From the NCBI RefSeq assembly GCF_947172395.1, contig NC_069105.1, forward strand, positions 3,410,001-3,474,000: DNA of 64,000 nucleotides, in the 5' to 3' direction. Positions 1 to 10,756 of the stretch are shown here, piece by piece (the first letter of the stretch is position 1; each line of letters begins with the position of its first letter). The notes under the pieces are model-generated. The model had not been told where the DNA came from, ran no database searches, and saw only the letters and a list, made by a program, of their open reading frames with translations. The position numbers and the translations under genes were made by a program. Source of the DNA: Bicyclus anynana. Taxonomy: Eukaryota; Arthropoda; Insecta; Lepidoptera; Nymphalidae.

Positions 1-377
1 CCGCATCCGAGCGTTATTTAAAGAAAATGTACTTTTATAATGAACCCTATTTTGTAGTGAACGGGGAGATTTTCAAGTATTTACCCCAGGATGTTATTTT
101 TCCATGTTTCTGTAAAGTGTTGTCTTCGAGTTCATTTATTTGTTTTACTTTGTCCTGCTGGGGAAATAGACAAGTCTTTATAGAACGTTTTAGATTTAAA
201 ACTGAAAAGGAAAGACAGGAGAATATAGGTGCTGCAGGAACTTTCATTCATTATAATTGTATTTATTTTAATTATTATAAAATTCAACCACTAACCAATA
301 TTTTCTACTCTCTACTCTATAAACTTGAAAACTAGTGAACGGATTTCCAATCGATTGAGGTTAAGTTATATAAATAA
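1..377. other. Unassigned AT-rich DNA
   Basis: I see no gene or recognised repeat. The 102-residue open frame from position 27 has no recognisable motif and looks like chance. Confidence 0.5.
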
Positions 378-576
378 CTAGCTGACACCGCGCGGTTTCA
401 CCCGCGTGATTCCTGTTCCCGTAGACATACGGGGATATTATATAGCCTATAGCCTTCCTCGATATATGGGCTATCTAACACTGAAAGAATTTTTCAAATC
501 GGACCAGTATTTCCGGAGATTAGCGCGTTCAGTCAAACAAACAAACTCTTCAGCTTTATAATATGAGTATAGATAT
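378..576 (+). repeat. Repeat A, full-length copy
   Basis: Starts CTAGCTGACACC followed by CGCGCGGTTTCACCCGCG, has a middle reading TCAAATCGGACCAGTA, and ends near CTTTATAATATGAGTATAGAT. Other copies lie at 24221, 58936 and 60168. This short non-coding repeat is very common in lepidopteran genomes; its transposon class is not clear from sequence alone (Helitron-like is one possibility). Confidence 0.75.
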
Positions 577-992
577 TGTCAAGATTTTGTTAAATTTATT
601 GAAATTAACAATAATTGTTGCAAGTATAACAATTATTTAAAGTTCGAATTCGCAGAGGTTTCTTTTTTAGAGGTTTTGAGGATGTTGGACTACAGAATAC
701 ATAGTTGGTCAAGGAATTTTCCAGTTTTTACTTATGTGCATACCCCCTTAAAAGCCTTATGCGCGCAGCGCTTACTGCAGTTGATGATAGTTTAAAATAA
801 ATATATTGCTTAAGCGCCTTCAGTTTTACATACCAAAACACCTATCCAAACTATTGTTTGTTCGTATATATCCAAAGCCTATGTTTTCTAAAAGAAGAAA
901 GGCTATACTTTTACTACAAGTACTACAAAGAAGAAAATTAGGTGGTCAAAGGTTATTTATAGTACCGAATAAAATACCGATCTATTCGGTTG
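577..992. other. Unassigned AT-rich DNA
   Basis: No gene or repeat recognised. The open frame at 806-1036 runs into the duplicated segment at 993 and shows no protein motif. Confidence 0.5.
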
Positions 993-1270
993 GTTGCTGT
1001 AGAATGCATTGCTTGGTACAAGTTAAAAGAGGCTGAATTTTTTAAACAAACCATACTCACACCTACAAATACCTACGTATTTCGACAGACGATGGACCTA
1101 TCAACATAAAATTATAAGTATAATAACGAGGAAACATTTTTGTATCTAGATCGGAAACTATTAAACATATTTAAACATAAAAACACTCCTGCAGGCTATC
1201 TTTGTCGTACCTGTACTAGTTGACATATACGAAATTGAGATTCTATGTAAAAATGTCATCCGATGCTTAC
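993..1270 (+). repeat. Duplicated segment, copy 1
   Basis: About 280 bp closely matching 2588-2863 in the same orientation, with small indels. Shared blocks include TTTCGACAGACGATGGACCT and CTCCTGCAGGCTATCTTTG. No coding potential is evident. Confidence 0.8.
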
Positions 1271-2047
1271 TGGTGGATGGTGGATATCACACAGTAGGTA
1301 GGTAGATGACATTAAGTCCATTGATTTTTTTAAGTTTGTTTTAGTAGGTTGGTAATAAAGACCAAATTACTGAATAGGCCACCTAGTTATCACATTCTGT
1401 ATTGTTTATTGCTAAAGTCACTTTTGTGTCAAAAAATCCCATCAATCGATCATTTCATTTCATTTTTCCTTCATTATAATGCACAGTAAAGGCGTAGGTA
1501 CATACCACCATGGTTTTTCTATGGTATGAAAAGCTTGGTTGCCGTTGGATTTACAGGCACACGACTCAACACCTACGATAGGTTGATGGATTCAGGGCAG
1601 CACTTTGTAGGAAGTGTTTTTTGCATGCCCTGCAAAGTATTACTTTGTTTATAGACAGTGGTTACCACTTACCATCATGTACTCATGAGCGACAATCAAT
1701 ATCTACACAAACAAACATAAGGAAATAACTTGATAAAAAGATCATGAGCACAATGTACAAAATCTATACTTGTATGAAAATATAAAATCGCTATCTCTTA
1801 TAACTTAAAACCGCCACATGTTCTAAAGTTGTACGTAAAAGATTCCACATTCGTACGCGGCGGTGTTTTGTCTCAAAGGCAACGTTATGTCGCCGATGCA
1901 ATACGCAGAGAGCATATGTACTAACGTCTGATATCGGCACATATCTACCACGCTAACTTTATTTCCTTTTATAACAGAATTTGAATCGTACTAGGAACGC
2001 CCCGCGGTTTCATACCTTACACACTTTCGCGCTGATAATTTAGCTTT
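1271..2047. other. Unassigned DNA
   Basis: No gene or repeat recognised. Confidence 0.45.
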
Positions 2048-2447
2048 CATCATCGTCATCATCATTATCAACCGATGGACGTCCAGTGCTGGACATAGGC
2101 CTCTTGCATGGACTTTCAAACATAATGTTCTCAAGGCGCCAGCGTCCAGCAGCTCCCTGCAACTCGCTTGATATCCTCCGTCCACCTAGTGGGGGATCGA
2201 CCAACACTGAGTAATCGGGTGCGGGGTCGCCATTCCAGCACCATGAGACCCCAACGTCCTCGAACTATATGGCCTATCCATTGCCACTTCAGTTTCGCGA
2301 CTCGCTCAGCTATGTAAGTGACATTTGTAAGGGTTCACTTGCGGATCTTTACATTTCTGATTCGATCACGCAGAGAAACTCCAAGCAAAACTTGCTCCAT
2401 CGCCCGCTGAGAGACTATGGCCTTCTAATAAGGCCATAATTAGCGAC
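2048..2447 (-). pseudogene. RTE non-LTR retrotransposon, 3' end, decayed
   Basis: The minus strand encodes, with frameshifts and stops, the C-terminal part of an RTE-clade endonuclease-reverse transcriptase. The recognisable pieces are the D-R-I-R-N motif, the W-A-G-H-I-V-R-like stretch, and the G-R-P-P-x-R-W-T-D-D-I-K-R region. The (CATCAT)-type block at the left is the element's 3' tail read in reverse. Its 5' limit lies at the same point (tcgctaa-ty) as four other copies in the window. Dead remnant. Confidence 0.8.
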
Positions 2448-2521
2448 TAGATCTCGGGGTAGGTTGTCGGGGTGGTCGCGGGTTTATTTTTTTATTGGTG
2501 AATTACTTTTAAATTCCAGAT

Positions 2522-2943
2522 AAAGGCTTTGAAATCGCTCAAACAAACTCACTTTCGCACTTTTAATATAACTGAGTTCTAGCTACAGTTGCTGTAGAAT
2601 GCATTGCTTGGTGCAAGTTTAGAGAGGTAGCTGATTTTTAATAAACCACACTCATACCTACAATTACCTACATGTTTCGACAGACGATGGACCTATCAAC
2701 ATAAAATATTAATATAATAACGAGGAAACATTTTTGTATCCATTAAGATCGGAAACTATTGAACCGATTTATAAAACACTCCTGCAGGCTATCTTTGTCG
2801 TACCTGTACTAGTTGACATATACGAAATTGAGATTCTATGTAAAAATGTCATCCGATGCTTACTACTCAGTAGGTAAAAGGCTTTGAAATCGCTCAAACA
2901 AACTCACTTTCGCACTTTTAATATAACTGAGTTCTAGCTACAG
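2522..2943 (+). repeat. Duplicated segment, copy 2, with 67-bp direct repeats
   Basis: 2522-2588 and 2877-2943 are identical over 67 bp (start aaaggctttgaaatcgc, end gttctagctacag). Between them, 2588-2863 is the second copy of the 993-1270 segment. This is the structure of a 355-bp partial tandem duplication or of an insertion bounded by direct repeats. Confidence 0.85.
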
Positions 2944-3389
2944 CTCACCCGTTATCCGTATCCGGTTCGATCCGGAGTAATCCGGTTTAAACCAGTAGCG
3001 TTTTGAATGACGTCTACAGAAACCCGTACTTGTATAGGACCGCTTGTGATTAGGGCTTAGGAAGGTAAGCTTTGTTCGGGTTTGTCACGTATCTGTTTTT
3101 GGTTGGATATGACTAATGTTCCTTACTTGAATGTATTTGTCATCTGGATTATGTATGTAATACGTATGGTATATTTATTTTTTAGAAGCAATTGTGTGAG
3201 TGAAGAAGCATCAGCAAAGCAGAAATATGTTTTAAATATATTTGTGAGCTATTGTACGGTCCCATACTCTTTTAGATATGACCACAATCCCTCTTATTAG
3301 TCGGAAAAGATTCTTAGGAGGTGGGTACGACAATAGTCCAGTGGACAGAAATCGAACTACAACTTCTGGACTCAGACTAAATCACGGGC
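2944..3389. other. Unassigned DNA
   Basis: No clear gene. The last part probably belongs to the Jockey-like element that begins to read in frame at 3390; upstream of that the same frame has a stop (taa, 3378-3380). Confidence 0.4.
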
Positions 3390-3740
3390 GCGCCATGGTT
3401 TGTACGTAATAACGACCTCCATAGAGACTTAGATTTACCTTCAATAGCTAGTTACATGAAACAGCTCTCTCAAAACTACTTCGACAGAGCTGCCATCCAT
3501 CCCAACCAACTAGTGGTTGAGGCCTGCAACTACACTCCCAACCTTAACGCTAACTTCAAGCAGAGGCGCCCCAAAAACGTCCTTTACGATCCAGACGATG
3601 ACATGACGACCGACAATGCTTCCCGGGCAACACAATCACAAGCAACACAGCGTCTTCGCCGACGAAGACGAGGTCCCCGATATCTAACGTCACCCGGACG
3701 TGGGTTTTCTAACTCGCGATCTTGGGGGCGTCCGGACTGA
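3390..3740 (+). pseudogene. Jockey-like ORF2 C-terminal end
   Basis: Read from 3390, the frame gives APWFVRNNDLHRDLDLPSI, followed from 3456 by a stretch containing YFDRAA and HPNQLV. This is the characteristic end of the ORF2 reverse transcriptase polyprotein of Jockey-clade non-LTR retrotransposons (seen by eye, family knowledge). The acidic DPDDD stretch after RRPKNVL fits the natural end of the family; the frame then runs on to a stop at 3738-3740. Endonuclease and most of the reverse transcriptase are missing, so this is a 5'-truncated copy. A frame break upstream of 3390 shows it is inactive. Confidence 0.75.
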
Positions 3741-3955
3741 TTCACTCAGATCACGGTTACACCCTCCCGAATGGCTCTCTAAGCCGAGGTCCGAGTCTCA
3801 TAGGGGACGCCCTTAGAGAGTCGATCCATCCTCTATCTTTATTTCAGGCTTCGGGACTCATCAGGCGATGCTTCTGCGCTCGCCCAAACCCCCCCGGTGA
3901 CGCCGTAATGGTCCCACATGGAGCCATCGGCACTTACTCAACACGAAAAAAAAAT
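3722..3955 (+). repeat. 3' UTR of the Jockey-like element
   Basis: Matches 12597-12817 in the same orientation, sharing CTAAGCCGAGGTCCGAGTCTC, GACGCCCTTAGAGAGTCG and GATGCTTCTGCGCTCGCCC. Both copies end in a short A run after CGGCACTTAC, as expected of a poly(A)-tailed retrotransposon. It directly follows the ORF2 end. Confidence 0.75.
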
Positions 3956-3982
3956 ACATGTAATATTTTTTTTTGTGTTGAG
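3937..3982. repeat. Small hairpin around poly(A)/poly(T)
   Basis: CTCAACAC + G + A-run is mirrored by T-run + GTGTTGAG 22 bp downstream, giving a near-perfect stem of about 20 bp at the element's poly(A) end. It could mark an inverted end of the retrotransposon. Confidence 0.6.
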
Positions 3983-4040
3983 TTTTACTTATGATTTATA
4001 TTTATTATTTACACCTTATGTTTCTGTGGACTGTGGCCAC

Positions 4041-4108
4041 ATATCACGTGAGTTTTAGCCGTGTTTCACAATAAAACTCAGGATAGTTTGAATTCTAAAA
4101 CTATGGTA
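4041..4108 (+). repeat. Repeat I, copy 1
   Basis: 4041-4068 (atatcacgtgagttttagcc + gtgtttca) is the exact reverse complement of 59713-59740, and similarity continues to about 4108. It is probably the end of an uncharacterised DNA transposon. Confidence 0.65.
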
Positions 4109-5540
4109 AATAACAAAAATTCAAATCGATCACTGTTACAATGATCCGCAAAAACTCAAATTCCAATTTTTCGGATTGCTAGATTGGATGGTGGGCAAAC
4201 ATTGTGCGAACGAAGCAAATGGGCCCCGCGTTCGTATTCCGCTTTTATATCTGAACAAACGACATGGATTGATGGGTTATCGAAAATTGAAACGTTGTAT
4301 GGAAAATGGGAATTTTCGCTGTGAAAAATTGAAACCAACCGACGTCGGCCCTGAGCAAATATGTTGTATTGAAATTGACAAAACGGACGTGATGATTTTT
4401 TTTTTGTTATTTATATACATATATATTGTAAATAAAAATTGAAGTAGAAATGTGGTATGTGTCTGATATTGTTGTTTTAGATCGAGTACGTTTTTTCAGC
4501 AAAAACTGTGGTGTAAGGCTAATAATTTGACCTGCAATTACAAAGGTCAAAATCAATGAATGAAACACAGTTCCACCGCGTCTACTATCAAAACTATACA
4601 ATTCAAAACCACGCTCTGCATACCAGAAATATGTATAGGCAAACCTTCGGCTTACCCACAAGTGGGTGCACGGGCCCATCAATGCCCAAACGGGGAAGAC
4701 ATGCGGTCGAAATACGGCGTTACACCGCGAAACGAAAGCCTTCAAGTATTAGCCAGATTGGCAATGAATCTTACTACTTACGGTCGAAGGGTCGCGAATT
4801 GACCTAGGTTGGTTGACCCTAGCTGACGGGCGATATGAGTATAATGTGTCTAGTGTAGGTCGAGAGCTACAGCAATGCGCTACCCTCGCCACTATTCACT
4901 TCAATGTCTAGATAATTTTATCGTCCACTACCGCGGAAAAAGTTATTTAGCTATCCAACTTCACGCGCCCTTAACTTCATCAAGTAGGCTACAACTACAT
5001 GTCTCAACGCAACAAAAATGGTCGTACGGAAACCAAAAAACACTAATTCTCCGTCACATGCGTTTTTGCTACCGCGGTCAGCAATAGATACTTATAAAAA
5101 AATGGCTGCCGCAGCGCGCGCGCGCCGGAACGTGCCTACAATAAAAAAACACGTGGCAAAGTGTGCCCGCGCACCCACATACAATGCGGCGGCAGTTCTA
5201 GCATAAACACGCTGACAATGTTGTTTTCCATTGGTGAAAAAAACCGGATTAGTGACTTTATAGAAAGACTGTGTAGGCATGAAAGCGTAACAACGGATTA
5301 AATCACATTCACAATAATATATGGAATAACGAGTCAGGAATCGAACCCATAATAATAATAAACAAACTAACCACTGCAACAAAGAGGTAGTTATAATAAC
5401 CGGCACGTTTTAATAAAAATTTTCCACTCCCGGAAAATATCAGAGCGGCCGAAATTAAGGTCGTGATAAATTATATAGGGGAGGCCGCTTAAAGCGACGC
5501 TTGGGATAAATAATAAGTACCATTGCATTTTGCCCGCCGC
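4109..5540. other. No recognised gene; several short open frames
   Basis: Open frames of 60-112 residues occur on both strands (for example 4176-4442, 4560-4802 and 5018-5206 on the plus strand). None shows a motif I know. The one at 5018-5206 is basic and alanine/arginine-rich because of a local GC-rich patch (5100-5200). They could include a diverged exon but there is no splice or promoter support. Confidence 0.35.
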
Positions 5541-5850
5541 ATCAATCAGCCGGATCACGCTTGTCCGTTTCAATTCGCTCACGTGTTACACGGTAAGCGC
5601 CTCTCGGGGGACCAATCACACTTATCCGGAACCATATTTTACTCAAACACTATAAATATTCCTTCCAAAAGTCACAATAAATATGCAACTGTTTGGCTTT
5701 GAAATTACATTTTGATGCAGAAATCAGTCAGCCAGATCACGTTTGTCTGTTTTAATTGGGTCATGTATTATGTAAGAACCTCTCAGTAGGCCAAACACAC
5801 TTATTCATAACTATATTTTATTCTATGCCTTCCGAAACGACAGTAGTTAC
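5541..5850 (+). repeat. Old tandem duplication, ~175-bp period
   Basis: The segments beginning near 5545 and 5722 align by eye over about 130 bp: cagccggatcacgcttgtcc versus cagccagatcacgtttgtct, and the cctctcgg/cctctcag and cacacttatcc/cacacttattc blocks. Divergence is high, so the event is old. Confidence 0.6.
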
Positions 5851-6682
5851 ATTATAAACAGACGTATTTGACTTTTAATCTGCTTGTATTTCAGTAGTAC
5901 TGTAAGTACTAATAAATCAGCTGTAACTGAATAACCAAACGTAAAGCAAACAGATACCATTTGCAAATTAGGTATGTTTATTGTATTTGCTTTTATTCGT
6001 AGCACATACATATCTCGGAACGGGTGAGACGATTTTAATTAAATTTATTACAGCTTTTTTTTCTTAAATTTCATTAATGTTAAAAATAAAAAATTAAAAA
6101 AAAAATGTAAAGTAATTGTGAGTGCCATTGTAACAGCAACAATAAGTAATAGTTTGTGCCTTGACGCAAATCCGAATAACGACAATATGTTGTTTATTTA
6201 CCAATATAATTCCAAAAAAAACTTTATATTCACTCTGACTAATTCCCATTACTTTTTACTGCAACATAAATCGTTAGTGTAATTAGCGTAATGCGAAGAC
6301 ATGCGGACAAGTGTGACGAGTACCTAGCAGAGGATTTTTGTAAAGTTTTATTCCCCGGCAGGCTGCCAGGCGGAGGTATAGAAATTTATAACAAACTCAA
6401 CATAGTGCTACGTGTTTGTGCTTTGGCAACTCGCTATTTTACAGTCGCCTCTCTAAGCTGCATCGTAATATAGAGTGTGTACGAGTAAATGCAGAATAAA
6501 TGGATTTTCATACAAAGATATTTTTCTACTCCCATTTCGTAATCTACTTAATACATAACCTCATACTAAATATTATCACAAAGCTATTCTTTCCTACAGT
6601 TCGTTTGATTACTACGTGGGTAAACCATGTATTTTTTTTTAAATAGTAATGATACTATATGTTTCTATATGTATAAGTAAGT
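5851..6682. other. Unassigned AT-rich DNA
   Basis: No gene or repeat recognised; the short frame at 6291-6473 has no motif. Confidence 0.45.
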
Positions 6683-6952
6683 AACCCATATTCGGCGCAT
6701 TGCAGAGCACGAGTCTCCTCTCAGAATGAGACGGGTTAGGCCTTAGTTCACCACACTGTTGAACTAAGGCCTAACTCGGATTGGTATGCAGGTTTCCTCA
6801 CGATGTTTTTCCTTCACAGTTTGAGACACGTGATATTTAATTTCTTAAAATTCACTTAACTGAAAAGTTAAACGTACATACCTCGAACCGGATTCGAACC
6901 TAGTCCCCTCCGAGTCGAAGGTAGAGTTCATATCCACTGGGCTATCACAGCT
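6683..6952 (-). mobile_element. SINE B copy
   Basis: On the minus strand the tRNA-like head reads TGATAGCCCAGTGGATATGA (A box) and later GGTTCGAATCCGG (B box). The body matches the other SINE B copies (atttaatttcttaaaat, cacgatg, gtttgagacacgtgat). There is a small internal rearrangement where CTAACTC/GGCCTAA is repeated near 6745-6775. Confidence 0.8.
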
Positions 6953-7141
6953 GTTTGTTATTGCTTGGTAATTAGTATAATCGAATGAATACAACGATTA
7001 TGAAATCATCATAATCAGTTCCCAGGTGCAGTACCCTCGTCACACCGCATGTCACTTCAAACCCAACTTCATTTCCCACTGACGTGTCAAAGCCACTCTT
7101 GACTAGGGTGACTATCAATACATATAAGAAGAAGTTCAAAA

Positions 7142-7324
7142 AAATCTAAATTGTATGTACCGAACTTCATAAATGGGTATGGTAAGAGAAGGCTGGAATA
7201 TATTGTTCCAACAATCTTTAACGATTTTCCGGATGCGGTAAAGAATCTTCTAAAAGATTCTAATATATTCACGAACGTACATAAGCGGAAACTAAAGAAT
7301 TATTTTCTGGGACAGCCTGTGTAG
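7142..7324 (+). pseudogene. CR1-like non-LTR retrotransposon, C-terminal end
   Basis: The frame ending at tag 7322-7324 reads NFINGYGKRRLEYIVPTIFN, then PDAVKN and KRKLKNYFLGQP. A G-K-R-x-x-x-Y-x-x-P-x-x-x-N block followed by a basic F-K/K-R-x-L-K-N-x-F-L end is typical of CR1/Jockey-group reverse transcriptases at their extreme C-terminus. Only the last ~60 codons remain. Confidence 0.6.
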
Positions 7325-7562
7325 CGTCGCAGCACCGGTTCACTCACACTTTTATTTAACTACCCTATAATGATTATTCTTGGTATTTATCCTCTTCTGT
7401 TTGTTAATTACTTTTGTTCCTAAATATTGTATTATGCAATAATAACCAGTGCACAGTAAAACCAACTGTGGTTTGTGTTGCACTATGGTTAGTCTTAATT
7501 TAAATGTGTTTTTTGTTGAATAATAAATAAATAAAATAAATAAATAAATATAAATAAACTTG
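7325..7562 (+). repeat. 3' UTR and (AAATA)n tail of the CR1-like element
   Basis: AT-rich UTR following the stop codon, ending in repeated AATAA/AAATA units at 7520-7558, as expected for a non-LTR element with a short-repeat tail. Confidence 0.55.
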
Positions 7563-8620
7563 AGTGTCCTATTGTGCTTTCAATACAAATGTCTTTTATT
7601 CAAGTGCTTTACGCGATACTAAAGCACAATCAAACTTTTTTTAATATTTGTCTGTTTTGGGCAGGCAAAAAATAAAAAAAGGCAACGGCTGGACAAATTT
7701 TGACATTCTCTGGTAGTATGTTAGCAATAAAAAATGGACACAAAAACGCACCCATTAAACTAAGAAGCGAAAATCACAATATTTTATTGTTTTGGTACGT
7801 ACGTTGGTTGGTTGGTTGAATTTTTTTTTTATTATCTGAAAGTATTTCATTTGAGTAAAATGTTTTCAAAAGTACCTATTTCGTAATTATTATTTAAATA
7901 AAAAAAAAGCAAAACTATTTAATATTTTGTATTTGAAACACTAAACTGGAAAAGCAATTGGATTCTGTATTGAAATACTTTTTTTAAAGTATTTTGTACA
8001 CATCTGTCTATAGTGGACCCTTAAAATGCCTGCATTTTGGAGGAACACGAGTTAAAATATAGCTTATATTTGTCGGTGAATATGTGACTTTCCAATGGTG
8101 AAATAGTTTTTGAAATCAGTCAAGTATTCTTTGATTAAATCGTTACAAAAAAACGAAAACTCAAATCAAATATAAAAGATAGAATAAGATTATTATTTGG
8201 TGCTTTCATGGTCACCCTACTTATTCCAAATATTAACCCGACGTTCAAATTAACGCAATAAACGTCATCGGGAGAAATAGCAACCTTAATGTTATGCATT
8301 ACTAAAGCTCAATATAAATGAATGTCATTAATAAGGAAATACATTTCGCATGCATTTGCATAAATACAAGTAAAATGGTGTTAACAGAGTTCAGAAAAGA
8401 TGATTTTTCAATTAATTACTTTATTATTTATTCTGTTTTAATTAATGTTTACTGCTCTCCATCGCTTTTTAAGCAATTTTCGAATTTTTAGTTGAATCTT
8501 TGAGGATTGCAATCATTTTTTATGGCTCCTAAAAAACGGAATTATTTAATTTGTAATTAAACCATAAAAAATATTTATATCTTCATGTAAGTACGTACCC
8601 TATACTTACCAACTTCGTTA
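7563..8620. other. Unassigned AT-rich DNA
   Basis: Over 1 kb with no recognised gene or repeat. Confidence 0.5.
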
Positions 8621-8760
8621 TCAACCCATATTCGATTCGGTTCACTGCTGAGCTCGAGTCTCCTCTCAGAATGAGAGGGGTTAGGCCAATAGTCCACCAC
8701 GCTGGCCCAATGCGGGTTGGCAGACTTCACACACGCAGAGAATTAAGAAAATTCTTAAAG
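8621..8760 (-). mobile_element. SINE B fragment (3' part)
   Basis: Contains the tail-side block of SINE B in reverse (tcaacccatattcg, gctgagctcgagtctcctct, gcagacttcacacacgcag). It stops before the tRNA-like head. Confidence 0.8.
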
Positions 8761-9075
8761 TTCGAAAGTTCATAAATAATATTGTAAGCCAACTTTAGTA
8801 CAGAGCCTCTGTGAAATCTGCTGGATACAATTATACATAAACGTGCCTAAAACAATATTTCCATTTGTAATCAACATAACACAAAGTAACTACGAAACTA
8901 TATTATTATTTAGGTAAACAGATACATAAAGCTACCAATATTGATCCCAAGTTTCAGACGTAGGCAATAATCGCTGAATAGTCCAATCAAGCGTTAACCG
9001 CCCACGCTTAGCTATAAATCATACGTTGTAAACAAAATCATATAAATGTAGACCATTATTTCTATATACCTATAT
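8761..9075. other. Unassigned DNA
   Basis: Nothing recognised. Confidence 0.5.
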
Positions 9076-9545
9076 CAATAAATATCTAATACTAATAATA
9101 TTATAAAGAGGAAAGATTTGATTGTTTGTTTGTTTGCTTTTTTTTATTGTTTACAAGTTGGCCCTTGATTACAGTCTCACCTGATGGTAAGTGATGATGC
9201 AATCAAAAATGGAAGCGGGCTACCTTGTTAGGAGGAGGATGAAAATCCACACCCCTTTCGATTTCTACACAACATCGTACCGGAACGCTAAATCGCTTGG
9301 CGGTACGTCTTTGTAGGTAGGGTGGTAACTAGTCACGGCCAAAGCCTCCCACCAGCCAGACCTGGACCATTTAAGAAAATCTCAATAAGCCTAGCTGGGG
9401 ATCGAACGCAGGACCTTCGTCTTGTAAATCCACCGCGCACACCACGGCCGTCAAAATCGTTTGCATTGAATAAGCTCCGAAACTACTGAACCGATTTGAA
9501 AAATCAAAGTTTTCAGTGATTTAAATTTTTTTTTTGTTATCTGAA
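9076..9545 (-). repeat. Repeat A-like element interrupted by a SINE
   Basis: 9076-9137 and 9459-9545 are the two halves of one reverse-oriented repeat A-like element (attataaagaggaaagattt ... aactactgaaccgatttgaa). SINE A at 9138 separates them. The 6 bp gtttgc is present at both edges (9132-9137 and 9459-9464) as a probable target duplication. Confidence 0.65.
9138..9452 (-). mobile_element. SINE A copy inside repeat A
   Basis: The right end is the reverse of the tRNA-like head (ccgcgcacaccacggccgtc), and the left carries the T-rich complement of the A-rich tail. The B box (GGTTCGATCCC in other copies) has drifted to gcgttcgatcccc. Other copies are at 11940, 25880, 33328 and, partly, 29568, 37547 and 54806. 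Confidence 0.8.
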
Positions 9546-9589
9546 TGTGCTTATAATAATTTACACGCAAACAAGCTTTTTAAATTATT

Positions 9590-9800
9590 TGTCTGTCTAT
9601 TTGTTCGGACTAATCTCTGGAACGGTAGAACCAATTTTAATTTGGTCACTGACAATCACTAAAGGATAGACGAGCGCACTGACCAACATAAAGGTTACTC
9701 AGCAACTTAGTCTATATTTTGAACTTGAAAATATCCATAGTTCCCTCAAAGTTTGTGAAATACTAAATTTCCGGACAAAGTCACGGATATCCGCTAGTGC
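9590..9800 (-). repeat. Degenerate repeat A/C-type element
   Basis: Starts tttgttcggactaatctctgg and ends gtcacggatatccgctag, matching the general layout of the CTAGCGGA-type lepidopteran repeats in reverse. Heavily mutated. Confidence 0.45.
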
Positions 9801-9845
9801 ATAATATATATCTGAAAATCAGTGCTGCATTTTTTATTTGTAAAG

Positions 9846-9990
9846 TAAGTATGTGGCAACACATATTACAAGGCATTCTTCTTTATTTGTTTACTCCACT
9901 GTTTGCGTGGACAAGCTATGTAATAATTTAGAATTCAAGAATTTAATATGTGGCATTACTTAAAAATAAAGATCTTTCTTTCTTTCTTTA
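9846..9990 (+). repeat. 3' end of a non-LTR element with (CTTT)n tail
   Basis: The block atgtggcattacttaaaaat + aaagatctttctttcttt recurs at 61905-62025 (gtgtggcactacctaaaaat + aaagat) and, in part, at 27117-27172. A shared 3' end plus simple tail points to a retrotransposon 3' UTR; the coding part is absent. Confidence 0.5.
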
Positions 9991-10320
9991 TATTGACAAA
10001 AGCCTAGATGTAGTTAAAGCTATAAATAAAAAAAATAAATAGTTACTGAAAACAAATCACCATCAAGTTTTTTGTAACGTCGATTACCTTTTTATTCGCT
10101 GTACAGCCTGAGCGAAATCCAAAATGTATCTCTCTCTCTCTGCATTTAGCGTTTTATATTGTAGGTTTTTAGGCAAGTGATGACACGCGCAGCGATCGGA
10201 AGGTTTTGAAAGATAATGAAATGGTAACTGATTTTATTATAATCAAGTCTTATAATCCGGTATACTACTATTGTATGTCATAAATATTGTTAAAGATTGT
10301 TGTGACGGATGGCGTGTATA
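9991..10320. other. Unassigned DNA
   Basis: Nothing recognised beyond a short (TC)n run near 10127. Confidence 0.5.
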
Positions 10321-10756
10321 TTGAATAATAAAATTTTATTAAAAAAAATACAACCGACTTGAAAACCTAAAGACGTACTCACTAAACTAAAAAGTGAAAA
10401 ATAACACCATAATATAATTATGCCTATAATTACCTGCTGATCAGTTCGAAGACGGTGCTAAGCCAGTGTCGTATTAATTTAAGCCGTTTTTATAAGAACA
10501 ACATTAAAGAGCACTGTTTGAAAATTTTTCAATATTCATGGCTTGAATTAACTTCATCGGCTGTTTATTACTATAAACCGTTAAGGAGTTCCCTTAATTG
10601 ATCTTGGTCTTTATCACCAGACCCCTAATGACAATCACAACCCATCTAGGTGGAAAGTTCTCATTTAGGTTCAGGCGTCTTCGAGTAATCGATGTACATA
10701 CATTAAAAAAAAGATACCGGTCTACCTCCTCCTTTTTGAAGTCGGTTAAAAATCGC
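10321..10756 (+). repeat. Repeat Q, apparently complete copy
   Basis: Begins attttattaaaaaaaataca followed by ACCGACTTG and ends CTCCTTTTTGAAGTCGGTTA, so its ends are partly inverted (CCGACTT / AAGTCGG). It contains one copy of the sequence that forms a minisatellite at 48961-49690 (tcaccagaccc, acccatctaggtggaaagtt). No open frame of its own. The family is common in Lepidoptera as far as I know, but its class is uncertain. Confidence 0.6.

Noticed and set aside
806..1036. 76-codon basic frame
   Set aside because: It runs into the duplicated segment and has no motif or promoter.
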